From Herbinix sp. (GTDB lineage Bacteria; Bacillota; Clostridia; Lachnospirales; Lachnospiraceae), in the NCBI GenBank assembly GCA_029239235.1, contig JAQZBD010000011.1:1-34248 (forward strand): a stretch of DNA of 34,248 bases, in the 5' to 3' direction. The notes beneath the pieces were generated by a model. The model saw only the letters and a list, made by a program, of their open reading frames with translations. It was not told the DNA's origin and did not search any database. Positions 22,769 through 32,756 of this stretch are shown piece after piece. The translations under genes and the position numbers were made by a program. Numbering within the stretch: position 1 is the first letter of the stretch; every line of letters starts with the position of its first letter.

Positions 22769-23764
22769 ATGCCCACAATAAAAGAAATCGCAAATAAATT
22801 AGGCATAGCTGTCAGTACTGTATCAAAGGGCCTAAATGGTGCAAGTGATATTAGTGCAGATATGCGCCAGCTTGTACTGGATACCGCTGTAGAGATGGGG
22901 TATTCCCCAAAGAAAATGACTTCTACCGGTTCTAGAAAGGTTTGTATTTTTATTGAGAACATGGATTATGAAAATATTGATCAATTCGGTTATGAGATTA
23001 TCGTGGGCTTTAAGCTATCTGCAGCTAGAAGACATTGGGACGTAACCGTTGTTCCAACGAATTTAAATATGCAATCAGCGGAAAAATTTGATACTTACAT
23101 GCTGAAAAATGGTTATAGCGGTGCCTTTCTCCTAGGCTTTACCCTGCATGATGATTGGGTTCGACAGCTGAGTAAAACTACAGTACCCACCGTTTTGTTG
23201 GATAATTATATCGAAAAAAATACCCACATAGGCTATGTGGGCACGGATAATGAGGAAGGGATTGATCTAGCTGTTTCGCATTTACACAGCTTGGGTCATA
23301 AACGGATTGCCTTCCTAAACGGTTCAAAGAATTCTATGGTATCACAGCAGCGTCATCATGCCTTTGTAAATAGTATGTCAAGGCATGGATTGACCGCAGA
23401 CGAAAATTTAATAGAATATGGCTATTACGTTCCTGACTGTGCCAAGGATCATGTACCAGGCTTTTTAGATCAGGGAGCTACCGCAATCATGTGTGCAAGT
23501 GATTTAATAGCAACCGGTGTTATTGCTGAGCTCCAGAGACGAGGCTTAAGGGTGCCGGAGGATATCAGCGTAATCGGTTTTGACGACCTTCCCATTGCTG
23601 CACAACTCTCACCTTCCCTATCCACCATTCGCCAGGATCGAACCGACCTTGGCAAGAGTGCTTTTCTTTTATTGGACGGGCTGATTCATAACGTAACCAT
23701 CAGCAAGATTTTGCTGCGTGGGAAGTTCATACAACGGGAAAGCACTGGACCTAGTAAGCTATGA
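22769..23764 (+). CDS. LacI-family transcriptional regulator
   Basis: A 331-residue regulator. Residues 1-50 are the LacI helix-turn-helix (TIKEIANKLGIAVSTVSKGL) and hinge helix; the remainder is a periplasmic-binding-like sugar sensor (VPTVLLDNY, HLHSLGHKRIAFLNG, DISVIGFDDLPIAAQLSPSL). The effector is unknown. AGGAGG precedes ATG at 22769. It is divergent from glgP, so control of glycogen or maltodextrin breakdown is a reasonable inference. Its 3' end is only 17 nt from the convergent phosphatidyltransferase gene and no terminator is visible between them. Confidence 0.93.
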   Translation: MPTIKEIANKLGIAVSTVSKGLNGASDISADMRQLVLDTAVEMGYSPKKMTSTGSRKVCIFIENMDYENIDQFGYEIIVGFKLSAARRHWDVTVVPTNLNMQSAEKFDTYMLKNGYSGAFLLGFTLHDDWVRQLSKTTVPTVLLDNYIEKNTHIGYVGTDNEEGIDLAVSHLHSLGHKRIAFLNGSKNSMVSQQRHHAFVNSMSRHGLTADENLIEYGYYVPDCAKDHVPGFLDQGATAIMCASDLIATGVIAELQRRGLRVPEDISVIGFDDLPIAAQLSPSLSTIRQDRTDLGKSAFLLLDGLIHNVTISKILLRGKFIQRESTGPSKL

Positions 23765-23781
23765 TCATGTATCCCGTCACT

Positions 23782-24366
23782 TTATTTCCTGTGAACCCTC
23801 AAACCTCGATACATCATAATATATTCTTTCATATATAGCAGCATCGATAAAAGCAGGAATGCTCCGCAAACCATCATCAAAGTATTTGTGGTGTGATAAT
23901 TCAACGTAGGTATTGATACCAAGATTAGCATGACCGCATAAAAAACAGTAGTTGAAACTTTACCAAACCACTTCGATCCGTTCAACTTTGTGCCTTTCTT
24001 CAGCATAACCAGACCAGCGATTACTAAAAATAGCTGTAATAGTAAGAACATAATTAATAGCAAGTACATCCATTTAATCTTTACAATCAACACAAAAATA
24101 AGCGACGCCTGAGTTAGCTTATCAGCAAGCGGATCGATTATTTTGCCTAAATCCGTTATCATATGGTATTTGCGTGCAATAAAACCGTCTAAAAAATCTG
24201 TTAATCCGGAAATAAGAACGATAATCGCAGCCCTTAGATACTCACTTGGAGTGGTTGCTTTGATATAAAGAATGATAAATACCGGAATCAATAGAAAACG
24301 AATATAGCATAAAATATTTGGTATCGTCCATAAATCCTTTATCGAAAACTTTGTAATAACCTTCAT
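23782..24366 (-). CDS. CDP-alcohol phosphatidyltransferase (PgsA-like)
   Basis: A 194-residue membrane enzyme of phospholipid synthesis. The full signature DGx2ARx8Gx3Dx3D is present, from LDGFIARK to DPLAD (about residues 60-83), with roughly five or six membrane segments. It most likely makes phosphatidylglycerol phosphate from CDP-diacylglycerol and glycerol-3-phosphate, but cardiolipin-type members share the motif. GGAGGG precedes ATG at 24366. Minus-strand TTGAAT-17-TATTAA at 24445-24473 is a weak promoter candidate. Confidence 0.88.
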   Translation of the reverse strand: MKVITKFSIKDLWTIPNILCYIRFLLIPVFIILYIKATTPSEYLRAAIIVLISGLTDFLDGFIARKYHMITDLGKIIDPLADKLTQASLIFVLIVKIKWMYLLLIMFLLLQLFLVIAGLVMLKKGTKLNGSKWFGKVSTTVFYAVMLILVSIPTLNYHTTNTLMMVCGAFLLLSMLLYMKEYIMMYRGLRVHRK

Positions 24367-24828
24367 TCGTTACCCTCCCTAATATCTGCTTCCATTCAGT
24401 TTAATTAAGTCATATTAGCTTATTTTACCATAATCGGCTGAATTTTAATAGATTAATTTCCCAATTAATTCAAAATTAAAGACGGACAAGCTATTTTTCA
24501 GAAACCGTATATTTTTATCAATAAGCTGCAGTATTAGAAAAACTATCCTGGTAGTTAGCAGCTTACCTGCTCCTTTACAAAATATATAACTGCATAGAAG
24601 CTACGTATAAGGTAAAAAAATCACCTGAATTGTAAGCCATATCTTACTTAGGCTACACTCCAGATGATTTTTTATTTAATCAATGATAACATTTTTTATA
24701 ATATCTATTTCATACATCCTGTTAAATAATTTCAACTAAACTATTACTAATAACCTTTGTTCGTTCTATCTTGTATTTCTTGTTTTGTACTTCTGGTTTT
24801 ATACTTGCCTAACTTTATTTTTCTAGCT
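24367..24828. other. Intergenic region between pgsA-like gene and leuS end
   Basis: A 462-nt gap without a supportable gene. It contains a hairpin TAAGCTGC (24532-24539)/GCAGCTTA (24558-24565) with an inner AACTA/TAGTT stem, and the leuS terminator at 24614-24673. The rest is AT-rich. Confidence 0.5.
24614..24676 (-). terminator. leuS terminator
   Basis: AAAAAATCA-C-CTG pairs with CAG-A-TGATTTTTT (to 24672), with an inner TGTAAGCC/GGCTACA stem. A seven-T run follows on the minus strand; T-rich on the plus strand too. It is about 155 nt after the leuS stop. Confidence 0.8.
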
Positions 24829-27237
24829 TTACTTCACAACAATATTTACAATCTTTCCCGGTACATAGATTTCCTTAACGATAGTTCCAACCAGTTTATC
24901 GCCAAGAGCATCCTTTGCAGAAGAGATGATAGAATCCTTTGCTGCATCTGCAGCAACCAGTACAGTAGTCTTAGTTTTGCCGTTCATCTGAACTGCAATT
25001 TCAATCTCACTGTCCTTCATCTTCTCTTCATCATGTACAGGCCAGGTGTTCTTAAATACCGAAGTTTCATGACCTAATTGTGCCCATAACTCCTCGCTGA
25101 CATGAGGGATAAATGGTGCCAAGAGAATTGTTGCTGTCTCTAAGGTTTCTCTATCAATACCACCAGCTCTCTTAGCCAGCTCTAACATCTTGTTGTTATA
25201 TTCCATGAAGCCGCTGACAACTGTATTTAAGCTGAAGGTCTCAAGACGAGTTGTGATATCATAAATCATACGGTGACGTAATTTAACCATTTCCTGGGTA
25301 GGAGCAACGGACGTTTCCTTGTTCTCCATAACCAGATTGTAGAAACGGTTTATGAAGCGATATACGCCGTCAATCCCTCTGTCATCCCATTCGGAATCAA
25401 GTTCCGGAGGACCAACAAAGAGCTCATACATTCTCAAGGAGTCACGGCCATAGTCGCGTACCAAATCATCCGGAGAAACTACATTTCCTTTGGATTTACT
25501 CATCTTAGCGCCGTTCTTACCGATCATGCCCTGATTGAAGAGCTTTACAAAGGGTTCATCAAAGTCCACAACACCAATATCATTTAAGAACTTGGTATAG
25601 AATCTGGAGTAAAGTAAATGTAATACCGCATGCTCAACTCCGCCGATATACATATCTACCGGAAGCAGCTCCTTAGCTTTCTCTTTGGAAACTAATTCCT
25701 TGTCATTCTTATTATCCACATAACGAAGGAAATACCAGGAGGAACCAGCCCACTGAGGCATGGTATTGGTTTCTCTCTTAGCAGGGCCTCCGCAAGCAGG
25801 ACAAGTTGTATTTACCCACTCGTGAATATCTGCCAGCGGTGATTCACCGGTACCGGTTGGCTGATATTTCTCAACCTCAGGTAATAATAATGGTAACTGC
25901 TCCTCCGGAACCGGAACAGCTCCGCAATGTTCACAGTGTACAATTGGAATAGGCTCTCCCCAATAACGCTGTCTTGAGAATACCCAGTCACGTAATTTAT
26001 AATTCACGGTTTTCTTGCCAATTCCCATACCGTCTAATTTATCCGGTACTTCTTTTTTAGCAATCTCAGAGCTCATGCCATTCCATTCACCGGAATTAAT
26101 CATAATTCCTGCTTCGGTATAAGCCTCGGTTAAATTCGGGTTTTCCTTACCATCCGCTGAGATAACCTGGACAATCGGAATTCCAAACTTCGTAGCAAAA
26201 TCAAAATCTCTGTCATCATGAGCAGGCACACACATGATTGCACCGGTACCATAGTCTGCTAATACATAGTCAGATAACCAGATAGGAATTTCTTTATCGG
26301 TAATCGGATTAATTGCATAGCTTCCTGTGAATACACCGGTTTTTTCTTTATCCTGCATACGGTCAACGGAGGATCTCATGGAGGACTTAAAGATATAATC
26401 CTCTACAGCTGCTCTGGTTTCCTCTGTTGCCAGATTCTTTGCAAACGCATGCTCCGGAGCCAATACCATAAAGGTTGCACCATATAAGGTATCCGGTCTG
26501 GTGGTATAAACACGGATATTATCGGAGGTACCTGCTACCACGAAGTCAACCTCCGCACCATAGCTTTTACCAATCCAGTCTGATTGCATTTTCTTAACCT
26601 TTTCAGGCCAATCCAGCTTATTCAGATCCTCTAATAAACGATCTGCATATTCCGTGATTTTTAACATCCATTGCTTTAAGTTTTTCTTGGTAACGGAAGA
26701 GCCGCAGCGTTCACATTCACCACCCACTACTTCTTCATTCGCAAGACCGGTCTTACAAGAAGGACACCAGTTAATCGGCATTTCCTTTTGATAAGCGAGT
26801 CCTGCCTTGAACATCTTTACAAATATCCACTGGGTCCATTTATAGAAATCCGGATCGGTGGTATTAACCTCCATATCCCAATCATAAAGTGCTGCAATTT
26901 CATTAATCTGCTTCTTGATATTAGCCACATTCTCAGCAGTTGATTTGCTTGGATGTACGCCCATTTTTATCGCGTAGTTCTCAGCAGGAAGACCGAAGGC
27001 ATCCCAACCCATGGGATGAATGATATAGTGACCCTTCAAAATCTTATAACGACTCCAAACATCACTGATAACATATCCTCTCCAATGTCCGACATGAAGA
27101 CCACTACCGGATGGGTAAGGGAACATATCCAGACAGTAATACTTTGGTTTTGTACCGTCATTCACATTTACCGGGTTTGTCTCCCATATTTTACTCCATT
27201 TTTTCTCGACTTCCTTATGATTATAAGGTGCTGCCAT
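24829..27237 (-). CDS. leuS: Leucyl-tRNA synthetase
   Basis: An 802-residue class I synthetase. The HIGH motif is in PYPSGSGLHVGHWRG (about 40-54) and KMSKS in GAKMSKSKGNV (near 580). The editing domain with TTRPDTLYGATF and zinc-type cysteine pairs (CPSCKTG with CERCG; CEHCG with CPACGG) are present. Length and C-terminal KTTVLVAADA domain are bacterial. AGGAGG is upstream of ATG at 27237. Expression is controlled by a T-box leader, so it should respond to uncharged tRNA-Leu. Confidence 0.98.
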   Translation of the reverse strand: MAAPYNHKEVEKKWSKIWETNPVNVNDGTKPKYYCLDMFPYPSGSGLHVGHWRGYVISDVWSRYKILKGHYIIHPMGWDAFGLPAENYAIKMGVHPSKSTAENVANIKKQINEIAALYDWDMEVNTTDPDFYKWTQWIFVKMFKAGLAYQKEMPINWCPSCKTGLANEEVVGGECERCGSSVTKKNLKQWMLKITEYADRLLEDLNKLDWPEKVKKMQSDWIGKSYGAEVDFVVAGTSDNIRVYTTRPDTLYGATFMVLAPEHAFAKNLATEETRAAVEDYIFKSSMRSSVDRMQDKEKTGVFTGSYAINPITDKEIPIWLSDYVLADYGTGAIMCVPAHDDRDFDFATKFGIPIVQVISADGKENPNLTEAYTEAGIMINSGEWNGMSSEIAKKEVPDKLDGMGIGKKTVNYKLRDWVFSRQRYWGEPIPIVHCEHCGAVPVPEEQLPLLLPEVEKYQPTGTGESPLADIHEWVNTTCPACGGPAKRETNTMPQWAGSSWYFLRYVDNKNDKELVSKEKAKELLPVDMYIGGVEHAVLHLLYSRFYTKFLNDIGVVDFDEPFVKLFNQGMIGKNGAKMSKSKGNVVSPDDLVRDYGRDSLRMYELFVGPPELDSEWDDRGIDGVYRFINRFYNLVMENKETSVAPTQEMVKLRHRMIYDITTRLETFSLNTVVSGFMEYNNKMLELAKRAGGIDRETLETATILLAPFIPHVSEELWAQLGHETSVFKNTWPVHDEEKMKDSEIEIAVQMNGKTKTTVLVAADAAKDSIISSAKDALGDKLVGTIVKEIYVPGKIVNIVVK

Positions 27238-27353
27238 AATTACTCCTCCTAATACTATTTTTCATTGTAAACTTAAGTACGCCATTCCTGTTAAACGCTT
27301 TTGATATCTGATTTTTGACGTCTGAACTTGCGTTCTTTTGATCATGTACATAC

Positions 27354-27643
27354 AAAAAAACCTTCCGCCTCTAACAAGCTCCGTCAGCATACTGCTTCAC
27401 TTGCCTTAAATAAGAGACGAAAGGTGACTTCCGTGGTACCACTCTATTTCGTATAAGAATATTATTTCGATATACGCACTTATTTTCGATAACGGGAATA
27501 CCGCTCCTGCCTACTGTTTTCAACAAGAGAGCTCAAAGGCGAGTTGGGAGGCTGTTGCTGCTGCCTTACACCAACCGGCAGCTCTCTGAGAGCACAGGAT
27601 CTCTTAATACTCCTTATCAACGCATTGTCATATCAATTTCCAT
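27354..27643 (-). promoter_or_regulatory. T-box leader of leuS
   Basis: On the minus strand the T-box core AGAGTGGTACCACGG (about 27434-27448) is unmistakable. Upstream, stem I is closed by AGAGAGCT/AGCTCTCT with a GCTGCC/GGCAGC distal stem. A CTC at 27543-27541 in the 3' side of stem I is the best candidate for the leucine specifier. After the T-box, CCTTTCGTCTCT pairs with AGAGGCGGAAGG to form the terminator, ending in seven T (27360-27354). Uncharged tRNA-Leu would favour the antiterminator. The specifier assignment is inferred. Confidence 0.9.
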
Positions 27644-27649
27644 TCTTTA

Positions 27650-27678
27650 AATATAACCATAGCCATCCCTTTTGTCAA
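27650..27678 (-). promoter_or_regulatory. leuS promoter
   Basis: Minus strand perfect TTGACA (27678-27673), 17 nt, TATATT (27655-27650), just before the T-box leader. Confidence 0.75.
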
Positions 27679-27752
27679 GATATGATTTATTTTGAGTGTT
27701 CCCTTTTTTCTTATCCGTATTCGAAATTATCATTATTGTTATATCTTCTTTG

Positions 27753-29537
27753 TTATATTTTAAATTGTCCTACTAATTGCAGTAAAGTCTTGGAATTCTG
27801 CTCAGATTCCTCTGCCTGATGAAGCAGCTCACTTGTATTTACTGTTACCTTGTCAATACTATTGGCTATGCTGCTTGCGCCATCAGCACCTTCCATGGTT
27901 GCCGAGGCGATTTCACCCATTGCTCTGGTCATAGTATGAATGGTATTGTTCAAATCCGTCGCTCTGTCACGGAAATCGGAGATCATTTTTTCAAGATACT
28001 TTGCGTCACTGCTATACTCATCGGAAGCCTTCAGCATTAGATCATAGTCCTGCTTTACATTCTCCGTCAGATAACGCACCAATTCACTGGAATTACCATA
28101 TAAGCTGTCCACGGAATGCGTTACAGATTGAATCATATTTTGAATCTGTCCTACTGTATTTTGTGAATGCTCTGCCAGGCGCCTAATTTCATCAGCCACA
28201 ATTGAAAAGCCTTTTCCAGCCTCTCCGGCACGGGCTGCTTCTATTGCCGCATTTAAAGCCAACAGATTCGTTTGGTTTGCTATCTCAATAATTACATTAG
28301 AAAGTTCACTGATTTGTTCTACTGCCTTAGAATCCGTTAAAGCCTGGGAAAGTCTTTGCTGCGCGTCCTGTATCATCCTCTCGTTACCTTGGACTGTATC
28401 GTTGAAGCTGGCTTTCATATCCTGCGCACGGCTACTGATTTCAACAACTGCCCCTGCTGCTTCTTTGGCCTGATGGGCAATGGAGTTGGCGGTCTCTGAT
28501 ATAATCTGACTTTTATTCTTCATTTCCTCTGATATCGCTGTGGTTTGCTCCATTCCGGCTGCAATCTCTTCCGTCGATGAAGAAATCTCTTCAATCTCAT
28601 TACTAAGTAAGATCATATCCTTTTTAACAACATTGGCAGAAGCTGCCGTATATTCCGATTCCTTTACGACCCCATGGATAAATTCCTTTATCTGGCTTGA
28701 CATTTCATTTAATGTCTTTGCCAATAAGCCAATTTCATCCTTGGATTTAATATTTATTTGCTGTATGGTAATAACACCGTTTTCATCTTTTTCAAAACCC
28801 TTCACAAGGCTGACAATGGGCTTTGATATCATTTTGCTAAGTATAATTCCCAGCAGGGTAATCCCAACAAGCGCTGCCAGAATCAGTACAATAACGCTGA
28901 TAAAATTCGTTCTAAATCCATCATTAAGAGCCTGCTGCTGCTCTGCCACTTTTTTGTCTATATCATCAATATAATTTCCTGTACTTACAACCCAGCTCCA
29001 GGGCTCAAATTGCTTTGAATAGGCTCTCTTGGGACTTAATTTACCAGAGTTCACGTCCTCCGGCTTCACCCACATGAAATCTGTAAAGCCATCGTTCTTA
29101 TTCTCTGTAGCGGCACCGATGACTTCTTTAATCAGCAGCACACCATTCTCATCTTCGAGATCAATTCGGTTGGTTCCCTCCTGTTCCGGCTGGATGGGGT
29201 GAGCCACAAGATTACCATCTATGTCATCAATCCAAAAATAACCGTCTTCATTGTACCGCAGGGCCTTGATTACTCCCTTCGCCGTTTCTTTTGCCTCATC
29301 CTCTGTCATTTTACCGCTCTGATAAGTGCTGTAATAAAAATCTGCGATTGTCACCGCGGTCTCAACCTCATTACGAATCATACTATCGTAATCATCTGTT
29401 AAAGAAGTCCGAATCTTCTCTGTTTCTCTCGCATTTAAAGTGGCTATACTATTCAAACAATAGCCTCCGATAAGAATAATGAAAAAGGACGATGTTGTGA
29501 GTAAAATTAATAGTATCTTATGTCTGATTTTCTTCAT
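27753..29537 (-). CDS. Methyl-accepting chemotaxis protein with Cache sensor
   Basis: A 594-residue chemoreceptor. A membrane segment at about 7-29 is followed by an extracytoplasmic single-Cache domain with [19 protein letters not shown] and [13 protein letters not shown], typical of sCache_2. A second membrane segment at about 212-233 is followed by HAMP and a long coiled signalling domain with the hairpin tip [19 protein letters not shown]. The ligand is unknown; sCache_2 members often sense small organic acids. ATG at 29537 has GGAGG upstream; the ATG at 29612 does not. No che genes are adjacent. A promoter lies at 29681-29709; no terminator is evident before the leuS promoter. Confidence 0.94.
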   Translation of the reverse strand: MKKIRHKILLILLTTSSFFIILIGGYCLNSIATLNARETEKIRTSLTDDYDSMIRNEVETAVTIADFYYSTYQSGKMTEDEAKETAKGVIKALRYNEDGYFWIDDIDGNLVAHPIQPEQEGTNRIDLEDENGVLLIKEVIGAATENKNDGFTDFMWVKPEDVNSGKLSPKRAYSKQFEPWSWVVSTGNYIDDIDKKVAEQQQALNDGFRTNFISVIVLILAALVGITLLGIILSKMISKPIVSLVKGFEKDENGVITIQQINIKSKDEIGLLAKTLNEMSSQIKEFIHGVVKESEYTAASANVVKKDMILLSNEIEEISSSTEEIAAGMEQTTAISEEMKNKSQIISETANSIAHQAKEAAGAVVEISSRAQDMKASFNDTVQGNERMIQDAQQRLSQALTDSKAVEQISELSNVIIEIANQTNLLALNAAIEAARAGEAGKGFSIVADEIRRLAEHSQNTVGQIQNMIQSVTHSVDSLYGNSSELVRYLTENVKQDYDLMLKASDEYSSDAKYLEKMISDFRDRATDLNNTIHTMTRAMGEIASATMEGADGASSIANSIDKVTVNTSELLHQAEESEQNSKTLLQLVGQFKI

Positions 29538-29680
29538 GCGTACCTCCAAGTAATGCTTTGTCATAGTGTAGGATAGTTTAGTCTCGTCGGCCGGTTGCAC
29601 AATTAACTCCAAATCCCATATGTGCCCATATACATGAATTCTTCATCGTTTCCAACTAATTTGCCTGTATTTACCACCAC

Positions 29681-29709
29681 ATTATAGTATGATTATTTAC
29701 TATTTACAA
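29681..29709 (-). promoter_or_regulatory. Chemoreceptor gene promoter
   Basis: Minus strand TTGTAA (29709-29704), 17 nt, perfect TATAAT (29686-29681). Farther out, AATATTC/GAATATT (29767-29789) is a short inverted repeat after the permease gene. Confidence 0.65.
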
Positions 29710-29815
29710 GTCCAATAATTATCAATTCAATCGTCATACCATAGATTTCTAACGAGAGGATGATTCAATATTCGTTTCGCATGAATATTTCTTCACTATT
29801 ATCATTCGTCAGTTA

Positions 29816-32008
29816 TTATGATAGAGTATCATTCTTTAGTGCCTCAATAATATTGACTCTGAGAAGCCTTCTTCCTCCCACATAATATGCCAACGCTACA
29901 CTGCCAAAGATGATGCAAGCAAAAATAATGAGTGGTACAATCGGCATATTTTTCAAGAATTCCGCGAGATCAATATAGCTGGCCGAAGCTGCAAATACAA
30001 CGAAAACAATAGTCAACGGAATCGTAAATACAATGGGTCTCCCGCCTATGATTAGAACTTCCATACCCAATATCTTTTTAATCCCCTGGGGTGTTAGTCC
30101 AATAGATAAATAGCGGGCAAACTCTCTTTTTCTTTGATAGATATATCCCAAGGTATTCGTAAACACATTTGCTAAGCCTATGATAGCCAAAAGTCCGCAT
30201 AATCCGCCTACGATTAAAGTATACCCTTTCTTTATTTCTGTATTAAATTGTTCTTGTTCCAAACGATTTTCAATTTCGTAGTCTTTTCCTCCCAGAACCC
30301 TCACCACTTCTGCCAGGACAGAATTATTATCTTTATCTGCGGCAGTCTGAACATTGATATAGGTTTCTGGCTCTTCCACTCTCATATTCGTTGCCATGCC
30401 CTGCCAGGTACTCGCAGACATAATTTGAACTAATGCATAATTTGCTAACTCTTCCCGCAGTTCAGGTAATTGATTGGTATAGGCTAAAACTGGTATTTCT
30501 GTCATAACCTTTCTCTCATTGTTAGTTTGAAATAAGGGGAGTGCCTTATTGACCCGCTCCTTAATAAATGGTATATATTGCTTACCGCGAAAATTGCTAT
30601 GGATATTATCCCAGATCCGATTAACGCAAACCATTCCCTGGTTTAAAGCGCTAACATTTACTCCAATCCTTTCACAATAATTCTGAAAGCTCCTATCCTC
30701 CATGATTATAATTGGTACTGTTACCTGATACCGGTCAGCTTCCATGGATACATCAGTACCTGCAACTGCCAGGAATCCTCCCAATGCCTTCAGTTCATCA
30801 CTAAGCATATCTTCCGTAAGCCAGGTATAGGTAAGTACTTTCTGATAGATGTAATAGCTTTCTATCTTATCTATCGCAGCCTCATCCAAAAGGGCTTCCA
30901 TATCGTTTATTTTTTGATCCTTTACTGTTACCATGATATCCCATACATCTTTATATCGTTCGAAGTAAGTATACTTTGTGCTTATTCCTGACAATGTCAT
31001 AAAGCAAAGAAAGACGCTGAATGCCAGATAAGAAAGTGTTAATGACAGTGTTGCCGTACGAAGTGCCTTTCTTCGAACATATAGTGATTTTCTTGCCAGC
31101 TCTCCTTCTATTCCAAAGCAAAATGAGATGAAACGGAATTTTTTTAATTTTCTAACGTCTTCCTGCTCTTCCCCACCCCTAATTATTTCTAACAGACTCA
31201 TCTTACTGAATTTTCTTGCCGATATCCATGCTGAGTATAGAACTGTAAAAATAGACGCTAGGAACGCAATTATAAATAGTTCCATCTGATAAGAAAAAAC
31301 TGCTTTTTCTCCATGGTAGTCAGCGGTTATCTCATTTGCAAGTTGTATGACACCATAGCATAAACTCACTCCCCCTGCAATTCCGGTAAAAATCGGTAAA
31401 AGACATAAGCCCAGCGCTTCCTGCAGTAAGCATATCCTGATTTGCCTTGGTGTTGCCCCAATGCTTTGCAGAATTCCAAATTGATGAAGTCTGGACTGCA
31501 TGGATATCAAAAAAGCATTCCTAATAACCAGCATTAAGGATATCCCTGCAACTGCCATAACAAAGACATAAAAGGCAAGGAGCATAGGCGGCCGTTCATC
31601 CTCCGGATCAAATATGAAATACTGTGACAGCAACATATTATGATACTGCACATATTCTTCATCTACTCCAATTAACTTTATAATTTCAGGCATATCCTCA
31701 TAGATACTCCTCATTTCATAAAAGTATACAAGAGTTTCCATGCCAGCTTCCGTTTGTGATATTACTACAGCTTCTACATTAGCAACGCCTTGGATGCTCT
31801 CACGCTCTTTCTCAGAAAGACTTCCAGTTATTTTTGCCTGCCAGTCTCCTTCCTCTTTTATAATCCGATTAATATTATCAACCCAAATATTGTAGAATAG
31901 GGTGGTGATAAGCGATAAGAACATAGCTGATATCAGTGCCGCTATCATTATGGAAATACTAGTAATTTTGTTCTTCTTAAGATAGCTGATCGAATACTCT
32001 TTCCACAT
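29816..32008 (-). CDS. ABC transporter permease, FtsX-like (peptide-resistance type)
   Basis: A 730-residue membrane protein with two FtsX-type halves. The first has a membrane segment at about 16-40, an extracytoplasmic stretch, then three segments near 142-265 with GILQSIGATPRQIR between. The second starts near 315, carries a larger extracytoplasmic region to about 590, and ends with three segments and FARYLSIGLTPQGIKK. This architecture matches MacB/BceB-type exporters that remove antimicrobial peptides or act on the envelope. GGAGG is 8 nt before ATG at 32008; the ATPase gene ends 5 nt upstream. Substrate not determinable. Confidence 0.9.
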   Translation of the reverse strand: MWKEYSISYLKKNKITSISIMIAALISAMFLSLITTLFYNIWVDNINRIIKEEGDWQAKITGSLSEKERESIQGVANVEAVVISQTEAGMETLVYFYEMRSIYEDMPEIIKLIGVDEEYVQYHNMLLSQYFIFDPEDERPPMLLAFYVFVMAVAGISLMLVIRNAFLISMQSRLHQFGILQSIGATPRQIRICLLQEALGLCLLPIFTGIAGGVSLCYGVIQLANEITADYHGEKAVFSYQMELFIIAFLASIFTVLYSAWISARKFSKMSLLEIIRGGEEQEDVRKLKKFRFISFCFGIEGELARKSLYVRRKALRTATLSLTLSYLAFSVFLCFMTLSGISTKYTYFERYKDVWDIMVTVKDQKINDMEALLDEAAIDKIESYYIYQKVLTYTWLTEDMLSDELKALGGFLAVAGTDVSMEADRYQVTVPIIIMEDRSFQNYCERIGVNVSALNQGMVCVNRIWDNIHSNFRGKQYIPFIKERVNKALPLFQTNNERKVMTEIPVLAYTNQLPELREELANYALVQIMSASTWQGMATNMRVEEPETYINVQTAADKDNNSVLAEVVRVLGGKDYEIENRLEQEQFNTEIKKGYTLIVGGLCGLLAIIGLANVFTNTLGYIYQRKREFARYLSIGLTPQGIKKILGMEVLIIGGRPIVFTIPLTIVFVVFAASASYIDLAEFLKNMPIVPLIIFACIIFGSVALAYYVGGRRLLRVNIIEALKNDTLS

Positions 32009-32013
32009 GCAGA

Positions 32014-32697
32014 CTACCTCCTCCTACTCTCGTCGGATGCAATTCTGCCATCCTCCAGCGTAATGATTCGATTCGCTTCCAAAGCCATCTTCTCATCATG
32101 GGTAATTATGATTATCGTCTGACCAAGATTCTTGTTGGATAATTTCAGCATCTCAATAATTTCTCTGGAATTGCTATGATCCAAATTACCCGTTGGTTCA
32201 TCTGCAAGGAGTAATGCGGGCCGATAAAGTAAGGAACGAGCAATCGCAGTTCTTTGCTGCTGTCCTCCTGAAAGCTGGCTGGGAAGAGAATTTAATTTAT
32301 CCCGAATTCCTAATGTTGCCACTACCTGGTCAAAAAACTCCATGTCCGGCTTCTTTTTATCCAAAAGCATAGGCATCATGATATTGCGTTCTACCGTAAG
32401 AGTGGGAATCAGATTGTAAAATTGATAAATCAACCCAACTTTTCTGCGACGAAAGATTGCCGCCGAGGTAGGGGTTAACGTTGATAAATCCGTATTTTCA
32501 ACAAATACCTTTCCTTCTGTTGGGTAATCAACACCACCCAGCAAATGTAGTAACGTCGATTTTCCAGAGCCAGAGGCTCCTGCTACTGCTACAAACTCAC
32601 CCTTTTCAATCGTTAGATTCACATGATCTAATGCTTTTACTTGATTGTCTGCATTCCCATATACCTTTGTCAGTCCTTCACATCTAAGAATTTCCAC
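32014..32697 (-). CDS. ABC transporter ATP-binding protein (MacB/BceA-type)
   Basis: A 227-residue ATPase. Walker A is GASGSGKST (40-48), the signature LSGGQ at 142-146, Walker B ALLLADE at 161-167 followed by PTGNLD, and the switch His in ITHD. The LADEPTGNLD form and length are typical of LolD/MacB/BceA ATPases paired with FtsX-type permeases. The start is GTG at 32697 with AAGGAGG 8 nt upstream. It lies 59 nt after the kinase gene and 5 nt before the permease gene, so a single operon is likely. Confidence 0.95.
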   Translation of the reverse strand: MEILRCEGLTKVYGNADNQVKALDHVNLTIEKGEFVAVAGASGSGKSTLLHLLGGVDYPTEGKVFVENTDLSTLTPTSAAIFRRRKVGLIYQFYNLIPTLTVERNIMMPMLLDKKKPDMEFFDQVVATLGIRDKLNSLPSQLSGGQQQRTAIARSLLYRPALLLADEPTGNLDHSNSREIIEMLKLSNKNLGQTIIIITHDEKMALEANRIITLEDGRIASDESRRR

Positions 32698-32756
32698 AGT
32701 AATACCTCCTTTGGATTTTTTAATTTAGAATCATTCTATCAAAGGAAAGTGACATC

